Source: Lysinibacillus capsici
GTDB taxonomy: Bacteria; Bacillota; Bacilli; Bacillales_A; Planococcaceae
Reading direction: 5' to 3'
NCBI RefSeq assembly: GCF_003367505.1
Contig: NZ_PXXX01000019.1
Coordinates: 194,816 to 258,815 of the forward strand
DNA: 64,000 nt
The notes under the pieces are model-generated. The model saw only the letters and a list, made by a program, of their open reading frames with translations. It ran no database searches and was not told where the DNA came from. Positions 27,936-36,440 of this stretch are shown one piece after another. Numbering within the stretch: the stretch's first letter is position 1; the number at the start of each line of letters is the position of its first letter. The position numbers and the translations under genes are program-made.

Positions 27936-29128
27936 TGCAATTATTTTGGCCGAAAAATATAGAATTTGAAGTTGCCATTGAGCAACTATCTTCGAATAAA
28001 CCGAATCAACCATTTGATCAAGAAGTTGTGGCATTCACACAAGCAATTTCCAAGCGCTTTCTCCGAATAAGAGAATTACCTGAAGTAGTAGCATTAGGTT
28101 ATTGGCTACGAAAGGCGAATATAAAAGAAATGCAAACAGCTTTTGAACAGTATACAGTTAAAAAAATTATAAAAGCTCGTGGGACGGTCTTTCATATGGC
28201 TCCGTCGAATGTTGATACTATTTTTGTTTACTCCTGGATGTTATCGTTACTAGCAGGCAACCGAAATGTCATTAGAATATCAAGCAAGGAACAAAACGGA
28301 CTAAACTTGCTTCTACAGATTATTATTGATGAATTAGCGCGGAACGAATTTCAAAAAATCGCTAAACAGACGATAATATGTACGTATGGTCACGAGGAAA
28401 ATACAACAGCTGTCTTAAGTGCTACATGTCAAACACGTGTGATTTGGGGTGGGGATGAAACGATTAGTACTATTCGAGAAATACCACTAGCTCCTTTAGC
28501 TAATGAACTTGCTTTTCCAGATCGTTTCTCGTTGGCAGTATTAAATAGTGATGTACTCGCTAAAGCAGAAGAAGCACAATTAGACAGTCTATTAGAGCAA
28601 TTTTATAATGATGTTTTTTGGTTCGATCAAATGGCGTGCTCTTCTCCAAGATTAATAACATGGTGTGGAGGTAATCAACAGGCCATTAATCGTTTTTGGT
28701 TAGCGTTTGAACAAAAGATTCAGCAAAAACAGTATAAGTTAATGGCTGCGACACAAGTTTTAAAATATACAACAAGCTTAATTCTTGCAACAGAAAGTAA
28801 TGTGGAGAATTTGAAAAATGGAACTTATTTTTCACGTGTGAAACTATCTGATGTGCCAGTAGACGTTCGGGAACGTCACTGCGGTGGTGGTTTGTTCTAT
28901 GAATACGAAGTTGATAAACTTGAAGAATTAGCAGATGTACTAATAGACAAAGATCAAACAATTGCCTACTTTGGATTTAAACGCGAGGAACTTGAGAATT
29001 TAGTAGAAGCTATTTCAACTCGTGGTATTGATCGTATTGTCCCTATTGGTAAAGCACTTGATTTTAATGGGGTGTGGGACGGGCAGAGTTTTTTAACATC
29101 GTTTACAAGAGAAGTAGTAATTATATAG
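27932..29128 (+). CDS. LuxC-like acyl-CoA/acyl-protein reductase
   Basis: This 398-residue protein is a LuxC-family NADPH-dependent reductase forming an aldehyde from an acyl thioester. The Rossmann part includes FHMAPSNVDTIFVYSWMLSLLAGN and WGGDETISTIREIPL. The catalytic cysteine is in FWFDQMACSSPRLITW near residue 235, as expected for this aldehyde-dehydrogenase-like family. Its ATG overlaps the LuxE stop. LuxC plus LuxE beside an ACP and acyl ligase forms a complete acid-reduction module placed inside the pse genes. The product aldehyde and its use are unknown. Confidence 0.9.
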   Translation: MMQLFWPKNIEFEVAIEQLSSNKPNQPFDQEVVAFTQAISKRFLRIRELPEVVALGYWLRKANIKEMQTAFEQYTVKKIIKARGTVFHMAPSNVDTIFVYSWMLSLLAGNRNVIRISSKEQNGLNLLLQIIIDELARNEFQKIAKQTIICTYGHEENTTAVLSATCQTRVIWGGDETISTIREIPLAPLANELAFPDRFSLAVLNSDVLAKAEEAQLDSLLEQFYNDVFWFDQMACSSPRLITWCGGNQQAINRFWLAFEQKIQQKQYKLMAATQVLKYTTSLILATESNVENLKNGTYFSRVKLSDVPVDVRERHCGGGLFYEYEVDKLEELADVLIDKDQTIAYFGFKREELENLVEAISTRGIDRIVPIGKALDFNGVWDGQSFLTSFTREVVII

Positions 29129-29144
29129 ATCGAGGTGTTTCAAG

Positions 29145-29867
29145 ATGAATACAATTGTAATCATCCAAGCCAGAATGGGATCCTCCCGTCTACCTGGTAA
29201 AATTTTAAAACAGCTTGGGGATGTGGATGTACTTACATATGATATAGAACGATGTCGAGCAATTCAAGGGGTAAGTGAAGTAATTGTTGCAACAAGTAAT
29301 TTACCACAGGATGATGCTATTGCAAGATGGTGTGAAATGCATCAGGTAGCTTATTTCCGTGGTTCTGAAGATAATGTACTGGATCGCTATGTGCAATGCG
29401 CTAAAATGTATAAGCCTGATTATGTTATGCGTGTTACATCAGATTGCCCCTTTGTTGATTATGAAATGGCAAGTGAGATTGTTTCACTAATGGAAAAAGA
29501 ACAGAAAGACATTGTATTAATGAATGGAGAGCTTCCACGTGGTTTAGCGGTTGAACTTATTTCCTATGAGGCACTATTACGTATATATGAAACTGGGACT
29601 GAACCACGCCATCGGGAGCATGTCACTTATTATGCATATGAATTTCTTGAAGAATTTAGTGCTGTTACTTATGAGGTACCTACAAATCGAATAGCACCTG
29701 AGCTACGTATCACGTTAGATACTGCAGAAGACTATGAGTTGATTTCGGCAGTAGCGAAGCATTTTAATAACCCGTTAGTATCAAGTTCAGAGGTTATTAG
29801 CTATTTAAGAGAAACGCCTAATGTCGCTATATTAAATGCACATATTGAACAAAAGCCGGTGATTTAA
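29145..29867 (+). CDS. pseF: SpsF/PseF-like cytidylyltransferase
   Basis: This 240-residue nucleotidyltransferase has the signature IIQARMGSSRLPGKILKQL, then RGSEDNVLDRYVQCA, MRVTSDCPFVD and the C-terminal ELRITLDTAEDYELI. This is the SpsF family, found with SpsG/PseG and a NeuB-type synthase, and the presumed CMP-pseudaminic acid synthetase in such loci. Its stop overlaps the PseG start (TAATG). It differs from the NeuA-like enzyme at 15.4 kb, supporting two separate CMP-nonulosonate routes. Confidence 0.82.
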   Translation: MNTIVIIQARMGSSRLPGKILKQLGDVDVLTYDIERCRAIQGVSEVIVATSNLPQDDAIARWCEMHQVAYFRGSEDNVLDRYVQCAKMYKPDYVMRVTSDCPFVDYEMASEIVSLMEKEQKDIVLMNGELPRGLAVELISYEALLRIYETGTEPRHREHVTYYAYEFLEEFSAVTYEVPTNRIAPELRITLDTAEDYELISAVAKHFNNPLVSSSEVISYLRETPNVAILNAHIEQKPVI

Positions 29868-30835
29868 TGAAAAAAATAATTATCCGTACTGATGCATCAG
29901 TAGACATTGGAAGCGGTCATGTTATGCGCTGTTTAACAATTGCTCATAATTTAAAGCGAGAAGGTTGTAATCTTCAATTTTGGATGGAGCCACATGTCGG
30001 CAATTTAATAGATTATGTTGCGCAACAAGGCTATGAAACTATTTCTAAGGCTGACCAGGCTGATCTTTATATTATTGATCATTACGGGCTTGATATAGAG
30101 TGGGAACTAAATATTCGTCCATATACAAAAAAACTAATGGTGATTGATGATTTAGCAAGAGTACATGATTGTGATGTATTGCTTGATCAAAATGTTGTGC
30201 CAAACTTTGAGGACCGTTATGATGAGCTTGTACCAAAGCATTGTATTAAGTTATTGGGCCCTAAGTACTTAATTATGCGTGAAGAGTTTATTGAAGCCCG
30301 TCAGCAAATTCGAAAGCGCAATCAAGATATTCAACGACTTCTTGTATTTATGGGGGGAACTGATCCAACCCATGAAACGCTAAAAATATTAACTGCACTT
30401 GAAGAATTGACATTTGTCCATGTAGATGTTGTTGTAGGTAATGGAAATGTACATAAAGAAGAAATTGAGCAAATTTGCCGTGAACGTAATTACCATTATC
30501 ATTGTCAAATTCCTTATATGGCACAGCTAATGCGACAAGCAGATTTTTCTATTGGGGCAGGTGGAAGTTCAATGTGGGAGCGTTGCTATGTTGGACTCCC
30601 ATCCTCAAGTACTATAGTTGCTGACAATCAACTCATTACAACTAATTATACAGATCAACTTGGAGCAGTTATTAGTTTAGGATGGCATGAAGATGTCACA
30701 GTAGATACGTATAAACATTTGCTAAATAGATTAGGCGATTTAGATGTGGTGAGACTTGAAAAAATAGGTTTACAATTAACAGCCACACAACAACCAAATG
30801 CCTGGTTATCACAAATAATGGAGTTGTTAGCATGA
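29867..30835 (+). CDS. pseG: UDP-2,4-diacetamido-2,4,6-trideoxy-altropyranose hydrolase
   Basis: This 322-residue GT-B-like hydrolase removes UDP from the diacetamido sugar to give the PseI substrate. Diagnostic are IRTDASVDIGSGHVMRCLTIA at the N-terminus (with the catalytic His), LIIDHYGLD, VIDDLARVHDCDVLLDQN, LGPKYLIMREEF, and GAGGSSMWERCYVGLPS near residue 225. It is coupled on both sides by 1-4 base overlaps to pseF and pseI. This is step four of pseudaminic acid synthesis. Confidence 0.93.
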   Translation: MKKIIIRTDASVDIGSGHVMRCLTIAHNLKREGCNLQFWMEPHVGNLIDYVAQQGYETISKADQADLYIIDHYGLDIEWELNIRPYTKKLMVIDDLARVHDCDVLLDQNVVPNFEDRYDELVPKHCIKLLGPKYLIMREEFIEARQQIRKRNQDIQRLLVFMGGTDPTHETLKILTALEELTFVHVDVVVGNGNVHKEEIEQICRERNYHYHCQIPYMAQLMRQADFSIGAGGSSMWERCYVGLPSSSTIVADNQLITTNYTDQLGAVISLGWHEDVTVDTYKHLLNRLGDLDVVRLEKIGLQLTATQQPNAWLSQIMELLA

Positions 30836-31878
30836 TAAAAATTGGACATAAAGAGATTGGCAAGCATGCAAAGCCTTTTATTATTGCAGAAATGTCTGGC
30901 AATCATAATCAATCATTAGAAAGAGCTTTGCATTTAGTAGATTTAGCAGCTGAAGCTGGTGTGGATGCGTTAAAGCTACAAACGTATACACCGGATACAA
31001 TTACATTAGATGTACATACAGGTGAGTTTTTTATCCAAGATGATGCCAACCTTTGGAAAGGGAATTCCCTATATAATTTGTATAAAGAGGCCTATACTCC
31101 TTGGGAATGGCATGAAGCGATTTTTAATCGTGCGAAAGAACATGGTTTACTAGCTTTTAGTTCGCCTTTTGATGAAACAGCTGTTGATTTTTTAGAAACT
31201 TTGAATGTACCTGCGTATAAAATTGCATCTTTTGAAAATGTGGATATACCGTTAATTCAAAAAGTTGCTCGCACAGGTAAACCAATTATTATTTCGACAG
31301 GTATGGCAACAGCAGCAGAGCTTGATGAAGCAGTTCGAGCTGCAAAAGCTGAAGGAAATCAGCAAATTGTTTTATTAAAATGTACAAGTACATATCCAGC
31401 AACCCCAGCAAACTCTAATTTATCTACAATCCCTCATATGCGGGATTTGCTTGGAACTGAGATTGGTTTATCAGACCATACGATGGGTGTTGGTGTATCG
31501 GTTGCTGCCGTAACGCTTGGAGCAACTGTTATTGAAAAACATTTCACTACCTCGCGTGCTGATGGAGGAGTTGATTCTGCATTTTCAATGGAGCCACATG
31601 AGTTAAAAATGCTTGTAGAGGAAACTGAACGAGCGTGGCGAAGCTTAGGGCAAATTCATTATGGTCCAACAGAAGCCGAAAAGGACTCAACTAAATTTCG
31701 ACGTTCATTATATATAGGGGAAGACTTAAAAGCAGGCGACGTTTTAACAGAAGAAAATCTTCGAAATGTTAGACCAGGTTTAGGGCTGCCAACAAAATAC
31801 TATGATTTAGTACTTGGAAAGACTATTAAACAAGATGTGAAAAAGGGAACACCTTTAAGTTGGGAGTTATTACTGTGA
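30832..31878 (+). CDS. pseI: Pseudaminic acid synthase
   Basis: This 348-residue NeuB-family synthase condenses PEP with 2,4-diacetamido-2,4,6-trideoxy-altrose. Motifs are FIIAEMSGNHNQSLERAL, GVDALKLQTYTPDTITLD (the YTPDT block is PseI-typical), FSSPFDETAVDFLE, PAYKIASFENVDIPLI, GLSDHTMG and IEKHFTTSRADGGVDSAFS. A C-terminal SAF domain follows (RRSLYIGEDLKAGD). ATGA overlap with pseG; its stop overlaps the next start. Distinct from the NeuB-like protein at 11.7 kb. Confidence 0.95.
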   Translation: MIKIGHKEIGKHAKPFIIAEMSGNHNQSLERALHLVDLAAEAGVDALKLQTYTPDTITLDVHTGEFFIQDDANLWKGNSLYNLYKEAYTPWEWHEAIFNRAKEHGLLAFSSPFDETAVDFLETLNVPAYKIASFENVDIPLIQKVARTGKPIIISTGMATAAELDEAVRAAKAEGNQQIVLLKCTSTYPATPANSNLSTIPHMRDLLGTEIGLSDHTMGVGVSVAAVTLGATVIEKHFTTSRADGGVDSAFSMEPHELKMLVEETERAWRSLGQIHYGPTEAEKDSTKFRRSLYIGEDLKAGDVLTEENLRNVRPGLGLPTKYYDLVLGKTIKQDVKKGTPLSWELLL

Positions 31879-33215
31879 ATGAATTAAAAGAAATGGACGA
31901 ATTGTTTGATCGACTTTTTCCAATTATGCGTAGTATTACGGGAGAAGGTGTTCGAGAAACAATTCATATCCTTCAAGAATATATACCACTTGAAATGGAA
32001 GGAATACCAACAGGTACAGAAGTTTTCGACTGGGAAATTCCAAAAGAGTGGGTTATACATGAAGCTTGGATTAAGGATGAGCATGGTGAGACAATCATAG
32101 ATATAAAGGATTTAAATTTACATGTTGTAAATTATAGTGAACCTATAGATATGTGGCTTTCTCTTGAGGAATTAAAGAAACATGTTCATACTATTCCCCA
32201 TCTACCAGAAGCTGTGCCGTATGTAATTTCCTATTATAAGGAACGTTGGGGTTTTTGTATGAGCCAAAATCAATTAGATGCTCTTTCAGATGGAAAGTAC
32301 CATGTGTATATTGATAGTGAAAAAATTGATGGTGAGTTAAACTTTGCTCAAGCTGTTTTACCTGGAAAATCAAAAAAAGAAGTATTAATTAGTACATATA
32401 TCTGTCATCCTTCCATGGCTAATAATGAACTAAGTGGACCAATTGTTGCAACCTTTTTATATAATCGCCTTAAACAGTGGGAAAATAGAGAGTTAACTTA
32501 TCGATTCGTTTTTTTACCAGAAACAATTGGATCTATAGCATATTTATCAAAATACGGACAACATTTAAAGGAAAATATATATTCTGGAGCAGTGTTAACA
32601 TGTTTGGGTGGTAAAGAGCATCAGCTTAGTTACAAAAAATCGCGTAATACTAATTCGCCACTTAATAATTTGTTAACCTACTTAAATGAAAGAGGACAAC
32701 AAAGTTATTCAATACGTCCATTTACACCATTGTTTGGTTCAGATGAACGTCAATATTGTTCGCCTGGTTTTAATTTACCTGTAGGGCAGTTCTCTAAAAT
32801 GATATATGGAACGTACCAAGGCTATCATAATTCTTTAGATACAAAAGAGCATATGACAATAGAAGCTTTATTAACTAGTGTCAATGAAATTGAAAAAATT
32901 TTACAGCTGCAAGAATTAGATGGCTATTATATTAATAAAAAACCATTTGGTGAACCAAAACTAGGAAAATATGATCTTTATCCTGATATAAATGCCCCTG
33001 GAACATGGGGGAACTCTAGCAGTAAAAAAATAGATAATCGACAACAATTAAATCAAGTGCTAACACTTTTAAATTATTCTGATGGGAAACATAGATTATC
33101 TGATGTAGCTAAAACTTTAAACTATTCACTAGAAGATTATAAAATTTCAATTGATGTATTAAAAGAACACCAATTACTTGAAGGTCCATTTTATGACGAG
33201 AAGGAGTTATTTTAG
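31875..33215 (+). CDS. M28-like metallohydrolase with DUF2172/DUF4910 and winged-helix region
   Basis: This 446-residue protein matches the DUF4910 aminopeptidase-like family: an N-terminal helix (LFPIMRSITGEGVRETI), a beta-rich insert, and a zinc-peptidase-like core with ISTYICHPSMANNELSG, FVFLPETIGS, GSDERQYCSPG and YHNSLDT carrying likely metal ligands. A C-terminal winged-helix segment (NYSDGKHRLSDVAKTLN) follows. GTG at 31875 is chosen: it overlaps the pseI TGA and has TGGGAG upstream. Such genes recur in polysaccharide and nonulosonate clusters. Its reaction is not established; deacylation of an amino sugar is one possibility (inference). Confidence 0.75.
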   Translation: MNELKEMDELFDRLFPIMRSITGEGVRETIHILQEYIPLEMEGIPTGTEVFDWEIPKEWVIHEAWIKDEHGETIIDIKDLNLHVVNYSEPIDMWLSLEELKKHVHTIPHLPEAVPYVISYYKERWGFCMSQNQLDALSDGKYHVYIDSEKIDGELNFAQAVLPGKSKKEVLISTYICHPSMANNELSGPIVATFLYNRLKQWENRELTYRFVFLPETIGSIAYLSKYGQHLKENIYSGAVLTCLGGKEHQLSYKKSRNTNSPLNNLLTYLNERGQQSYSIRPFTPLFGSDERQYCSPGFNLPVGQFSKMIYGTYQGYHNSLDTKEHMTIEALLTSVNEIEKILQLQELDGYYINKKPFGEPKLGKYDLYPDINAPGTWGNSSSKKIDNRQQLNQVLTLLNYSDGKHRLSDVAKTLNYSLEDYKISIDVLKEHQLLEGPFYDEKELF

Positions 33216-34021
33216 TGAGAGTATTATTACTAACAGGATCACATCCGAGACATTTATATGTAGTGAATAAACTAGCTGAATTAGGTATAGTAGCTGCTCA
33301 TGTAATGGAAGTTCGAGAAGCGTTTGTCCCTCAACCACCAGCTAATCTAGAAGAAATCGATCGCTTGAATTTTATTCGACATTTTGCAGATAGAGATGAA
33401 GCCGAACAGCGCCATTTTGTAGGACATGAAAAAGTACAACTTGAAATGCCGACTCTAAACGTGTCTTTAGCACAATTAAATAGTGAGGCAACAATTAAAT
33501 GGGTTGGTTCTCAATCATTTGATATAGCTATAAGTTACGGGGTACATAAATTATCTGACGAGTTGTTAAATGTTTTACCAAAGCATTCATGGAATATTCA
33601 TGGTGGGCTTTCACCTTGGTATAAAGGAAATACTACACTATTTTGGCCATTCTTTATGTTACGTCCAAATTGGGCAGGTATGACAATTCATCGATTATCA
33701 GCTCGATTAGATGCAGGAGATATTGTCCATCACTCAGTTCCGAATCTAGATTATGGTGATAAGCTTCATGATGTTGCTTGTAAAGCGGTCGTTCAAGTTG
33801 CTTCGGATTTAACTACAATTCTGACTACAACATCTATTGACCAAATAGTATATCATCCACAAAAAGGAAATGGAAAGCTATGGGTAGGTAACGATTGGAT
33901 GCCTCAACATCTACGTTTTGTTTATAATCAATATAACAATGATATTGTAGACCAGTTTTTAGATGGTAAAATACCAAGAATCGACCCTCCTATAATTTCT
34001 GCTTTGAGAAATGAGGAATAG
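33215..34021 (+). CDS. Formyltransferase-family protein (Met-tRNA formyltransferase-like fold)
   Basis: This 268-residue protein has a formyltransferase fold with SWNIHGGLSPWYKGNTTLFWPF (Asn-x-His of the catalytic triad) and GMTIHRLSARLDAGDIV (the catalytic Asp). It is longer and clearly different from the 217-residue enzyme at 13.8 kb. GTG start overlaps the previous stop. Position between pseI and pseC suggests N-formylation of a pseudaminic acid precursor; 7-N-formyl pseudaminic derivatives are known from other bacteria. The true acceptor here is unproven. Confidence 0.8.
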   Translation: MRVLLLTGSHPRHLYVVNKLAELGIVAAHVMEVREAFVPQPPANLEEIDRLNFIRHFADRDEAEQRHFVGHEKVQLEMPTLNVSLAQLNSEATIKWVGSQSFDIAISYGVHKLSDELLNVLPKHSWNIHGGLSPWYKGNTTLFWPFFMLRPNWAGMTIHRLSARLDAGDIVHHSVPNLDYGDKLHDVACKAVVQVASDLTTILTTTSIDQIVYHPQKGNGKLWVGNDWMPQHLRFVYNQYNNDIVDQFLDGKIPRIDPPIISALRNEE

Positions 34022-34023
34022 CT

Positions 34024-35166
34024 ATGAAAAAATTGCCTGAATTTCTTTCCTATGGTCGTCAATTGATTGATGAGGACGACATACAGATTGTTATAGAAAC
34101 ATTACGCTCTCCCTTTTTAACACAAGGCCCAAAGATTCAACAGTTTGAACAGGCAATTGCCAATTATGTTGGCGCTCAATATGCTGTTGCATTTTGTAAC
34201 GGAACAGCGGCACTTCACGCAGCGTGTTATGCAGCAGATATAAGCGAAGGGGATGAGGTAATTACTTCACCCATTACATTTGCAGCTAGTGCTAACTGTG
34301 TTCGTTATATGGGAGGAACAGTTGTCTTTGCAGATATTGATGCAAATACTTACAACATTAATCCTGAAGAGATAAGAAAAAAGATTACACAAAATACAAA
34401 GGCAATTATTCCAGTTGATTTTACAGGTCAACCAGCTGATATGGATATCATTATGGATATCGCACGTGAACACAATTTAGTTGTGATTGAAGATGGTGCT
34501 CATTCTCTTGGTGCTGAATATAAAGGAAAAAAAGTTGGTACACAGGCAGATATGACGATGTTTAGCTTCCATCCTGTAAAGCCAATTACAACAGCTGAAG
34601 GTGGCATTATTGTAACGAATAATGAGGAATATTATCGTAAATTACAATTGTTCCGTAGCCATGGTATTGAGCAAACTGACTTTTCTGCTGAACAAGGTGG
34701 GTGGTATTATGAAATGACTGACCTTGGCTATAATTATCGAATGACTGATTTACAAGCTGCGCTTGGGTTATCACAAATGAAAAAAATTAATACATTTATC
34801 CAACAACGCCGTGAAATTGCTGCATTTTATACAGAGGCATTTCAAGGTATAGAAGGAATTATCGTTCCACAGCAGTTAAAGGGAACTAATTCTGGTTGGC
34901 ATTTGTATATGCTTCAGCTTGAGGGAATATCTCGTAAGTTTGTATTTGAACAAATGAGATCTTTCAATATAGGAGTTCATGTACATTATATTCCTGTCTA
35001 TTGGCACCCCTATTATAAGGAACTTGGGTATGAACGTGGAATATGTCCGATTGCAGAAAAGTGGTATGAAAAAACTTTAACATTACCAATTCATCCAAAT
35101 ATGACAGTAGAAGATTTATCAATAATCGTGTCGAATATTAAAGAATTAGTAAAACAACCGAAATAA
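34024..35166 (+). CDS. pseC: UDP-4-keto-6-deoxy-AltNAc aminotransferase
   Basis: This 380-residue DegT-family PLP enzyme carries out the second step of pseudaminic acid synthesis, aminating C4 of the PseB product. Motifs are LPEFLSYGRQLIDEDDIQ, FLTQGPKIQQFE, AFCNGTAALHAACYA, VIEDGAHSLGAEYKG, and the PLP lysine in SFHPVKPITTAEGG. The LSYGRQLIDEDDI start and HPVKPIT block are typical of PseC rather than perosamine synthases. It closes the pse run and is followed by a strong hairpin. Confidence 0.93.
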   Translation: MKKLPEFLSYGRQLIDEDDIQIVIETLRSPFLTQGPKIQQFEQAIANYVGAQYAVAFCNGTAALHAACYAADISEGDEVITSPITFAASANCVRYMGGTVVFADIDANTYNINPEEIRKKITQNTKAIIPVDFTGQPADMDIIMDIAREHNLVVIEDGAHSLGAEYKGKKVGTQADMTMFSFHPVKPITTAEGGIIVTNNEEYYRKLQLFRSHGIEQTDFSAEQGGWYYEMTDLGYNYRMTDLQAALGLSQMKKINTFIQQRREIAAFYTEAFQGIEGIIVPQQLKGTNSGWHLYMLQLEGISRKFVFEQMRSFNIGVHVHYIPVYWHPYYKELGYERGICPIAEKWYEKTLTLPIHPNMTVEDLSIIVSNIKELVKQPK

Positions 35167-35176
35167 GTAATATAAC

Positions 35177-35210
35177 AAACAGCTTACCATAAAAAGGGTA
35201 GGCTGTTTTC
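35177..35210 (+). terminator. Terminator after pseC
   Basis: A 12-bp stem (35177-35188 with 35197-35208, one G-T pair) and an 8-base loop are followed by only a few T. It marks the end of the acyl/pse unit. Confidence 0.75.
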
Positions 35211-35225
35211 GCAGGAGTTGACGAC

Positions 35226-36440
35226 ATGATTAATTTTCAGCCACTAACTGATCTTCCTAAAATGAAAATTTCAGAAAATCCAAGCATGCAACATTATAAT
35301 CCTGTTACTATGCAAGAGCTTTTTGCGATTCAAAATGTTGCAAATCAGATAAATTCAAGAGCACAAATTTTCTTAGTTATTGGTGTCGGTGGTTCTTTTC
35401 TTGGTGCACGTGCGGTGATTGATGCACTAACTCCTTATTTCCATACTAATAATGGTGTAGAAATTTTATATGCTGGAAATAACATGAGTGGTGCCTATTT
35501 AAAGCAATTATTGTCTTATTTAGATACAAAGGACGTTTATGTCAATGTTATCTCAAAGTCCGGTTCAACGATGGAGCCTGCTCTTGCATTTCGAGTTGTG
35601 CAAAAATATATGGAGCGTCGTTATGGTAACGCAACTAGTAAAAGAATAATTGTGACTACTGATGCTGAAAAAGGAATATTAAAGCAAATTGCCATTAAAG
35701 AAGGGTATCGCCAATTTACTGTTCCGTCTGAAGTGGGGGGACGTTATTCTGTATTTACGCCAGTAGGTTTATTACCAATTGCAGTAGCAGGTATTGATAT
35801 AGAAGCTTTTGTTCGTGGTGGAAGACAAGCAGAAATAGATCTTTCTAGTGAGTCAAACAGCGCTGTCGATTATGCGTATAATCGTTATGAATTATATAAA
35901 CAGGGTTATTCCGTTGAATTACTTGCTTCGTTTGAGCCAAAACTCAATAAATTACATGAATGGTGGAAGCAGTTATTTGGAGAAAGTGAAGGGAAAGAGC
36001 ATAAAGGGCTATATCCTTCAACCGTTAACTACTCGACAGATTTACACGCTATTGGACAGTTTATTCAAGACGGTAGTCGTATAATGTTTGAAACACTTAT
36101 TCACTTTGATAATATCGAAGAAGATATAGAAATCCCTTTTTCTGCTGAAAATATAGATGGTCTGAATTATTTAGCTGGTCGATCAATGAATGAGGTAAAT
36201 GCAACATCAAAAGATGGGGTTGCACTTGCACATGAAGAAGGTGGCGTACCTGTCATTCGGATAGAATTACCAAAATTAGATGCGTATCATGTTGGATATT
36301 TGATGATGTTCTTTATGAAAGCATGTGTTATTAGTGCTAATTTACTGGGGGTAAATCCATTTGATCAACCTGGTGTAGAAGCCTATAAAAAGAAAATGTT
36401 AGAGTTGTTAAAGGAAGATGTGGTGAAGGTTCGTGCATAG
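35226..36440 (+). CDS. pgi: Glucose-6-phosphate isomerase, N-terminally short
   Basis: This 404-residue sugar isomerase interconverts glucose-6-P and fructose-6-P, the branch point for UDP-Glc, GDP-Man and UDP-GlcNAc precursors. Family motifs are LVIGVGGSFLGARAVIDAL, VISKSGSTMEPALAF, EVGGRYSVFTPVGLLP, the active-site DLHAIGQFIQDG, and FDQPGVEAYKKKML. It is ~45 residues shorter than Bacillus Pgi because the N-terminal helices are reduced. The ATG at 35226 follows GCAGGAG. It overlaps the mutase gene. It is probably a glycan-dedicated copy, since a normal pgi is expected elsewhere. Confidence 0.9.
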   Translation: MINFQPLTDLPKMKISENPSMQHYNPVTMQELFAIQNVANQINSRAQIFLVIGVGGSFLGARAVIDALTPYFHTNNGVEILYAGNNMSGAYLKQLLSYLDTKDVYVNVISKSGSTMEPALAFRVVQKYMERRYGNATSKRIIVTTDAEKGILKQIAIKEGYRQFTVPSEVGGRYSVFTPVGLLPIAVAGIDIEAFVRGGRQAEIDLSSESNSAVDYAYNRYELYKQGYSVELLASFEPKLNKLHEWWKQLFGESEGKEHKGLYPSTVNYSTDLHAIGQFIQDGSRIMFETLIHFDNIEEDIEIPFSAENIDGLNYLAGRSMNEVNATSKDGVALAHEEGGVPVIRIELPKLDAYHVGYLMMFFMKACVISANLLGVNPFDQPGVEAYKKKMLELLKEDVVKVRA

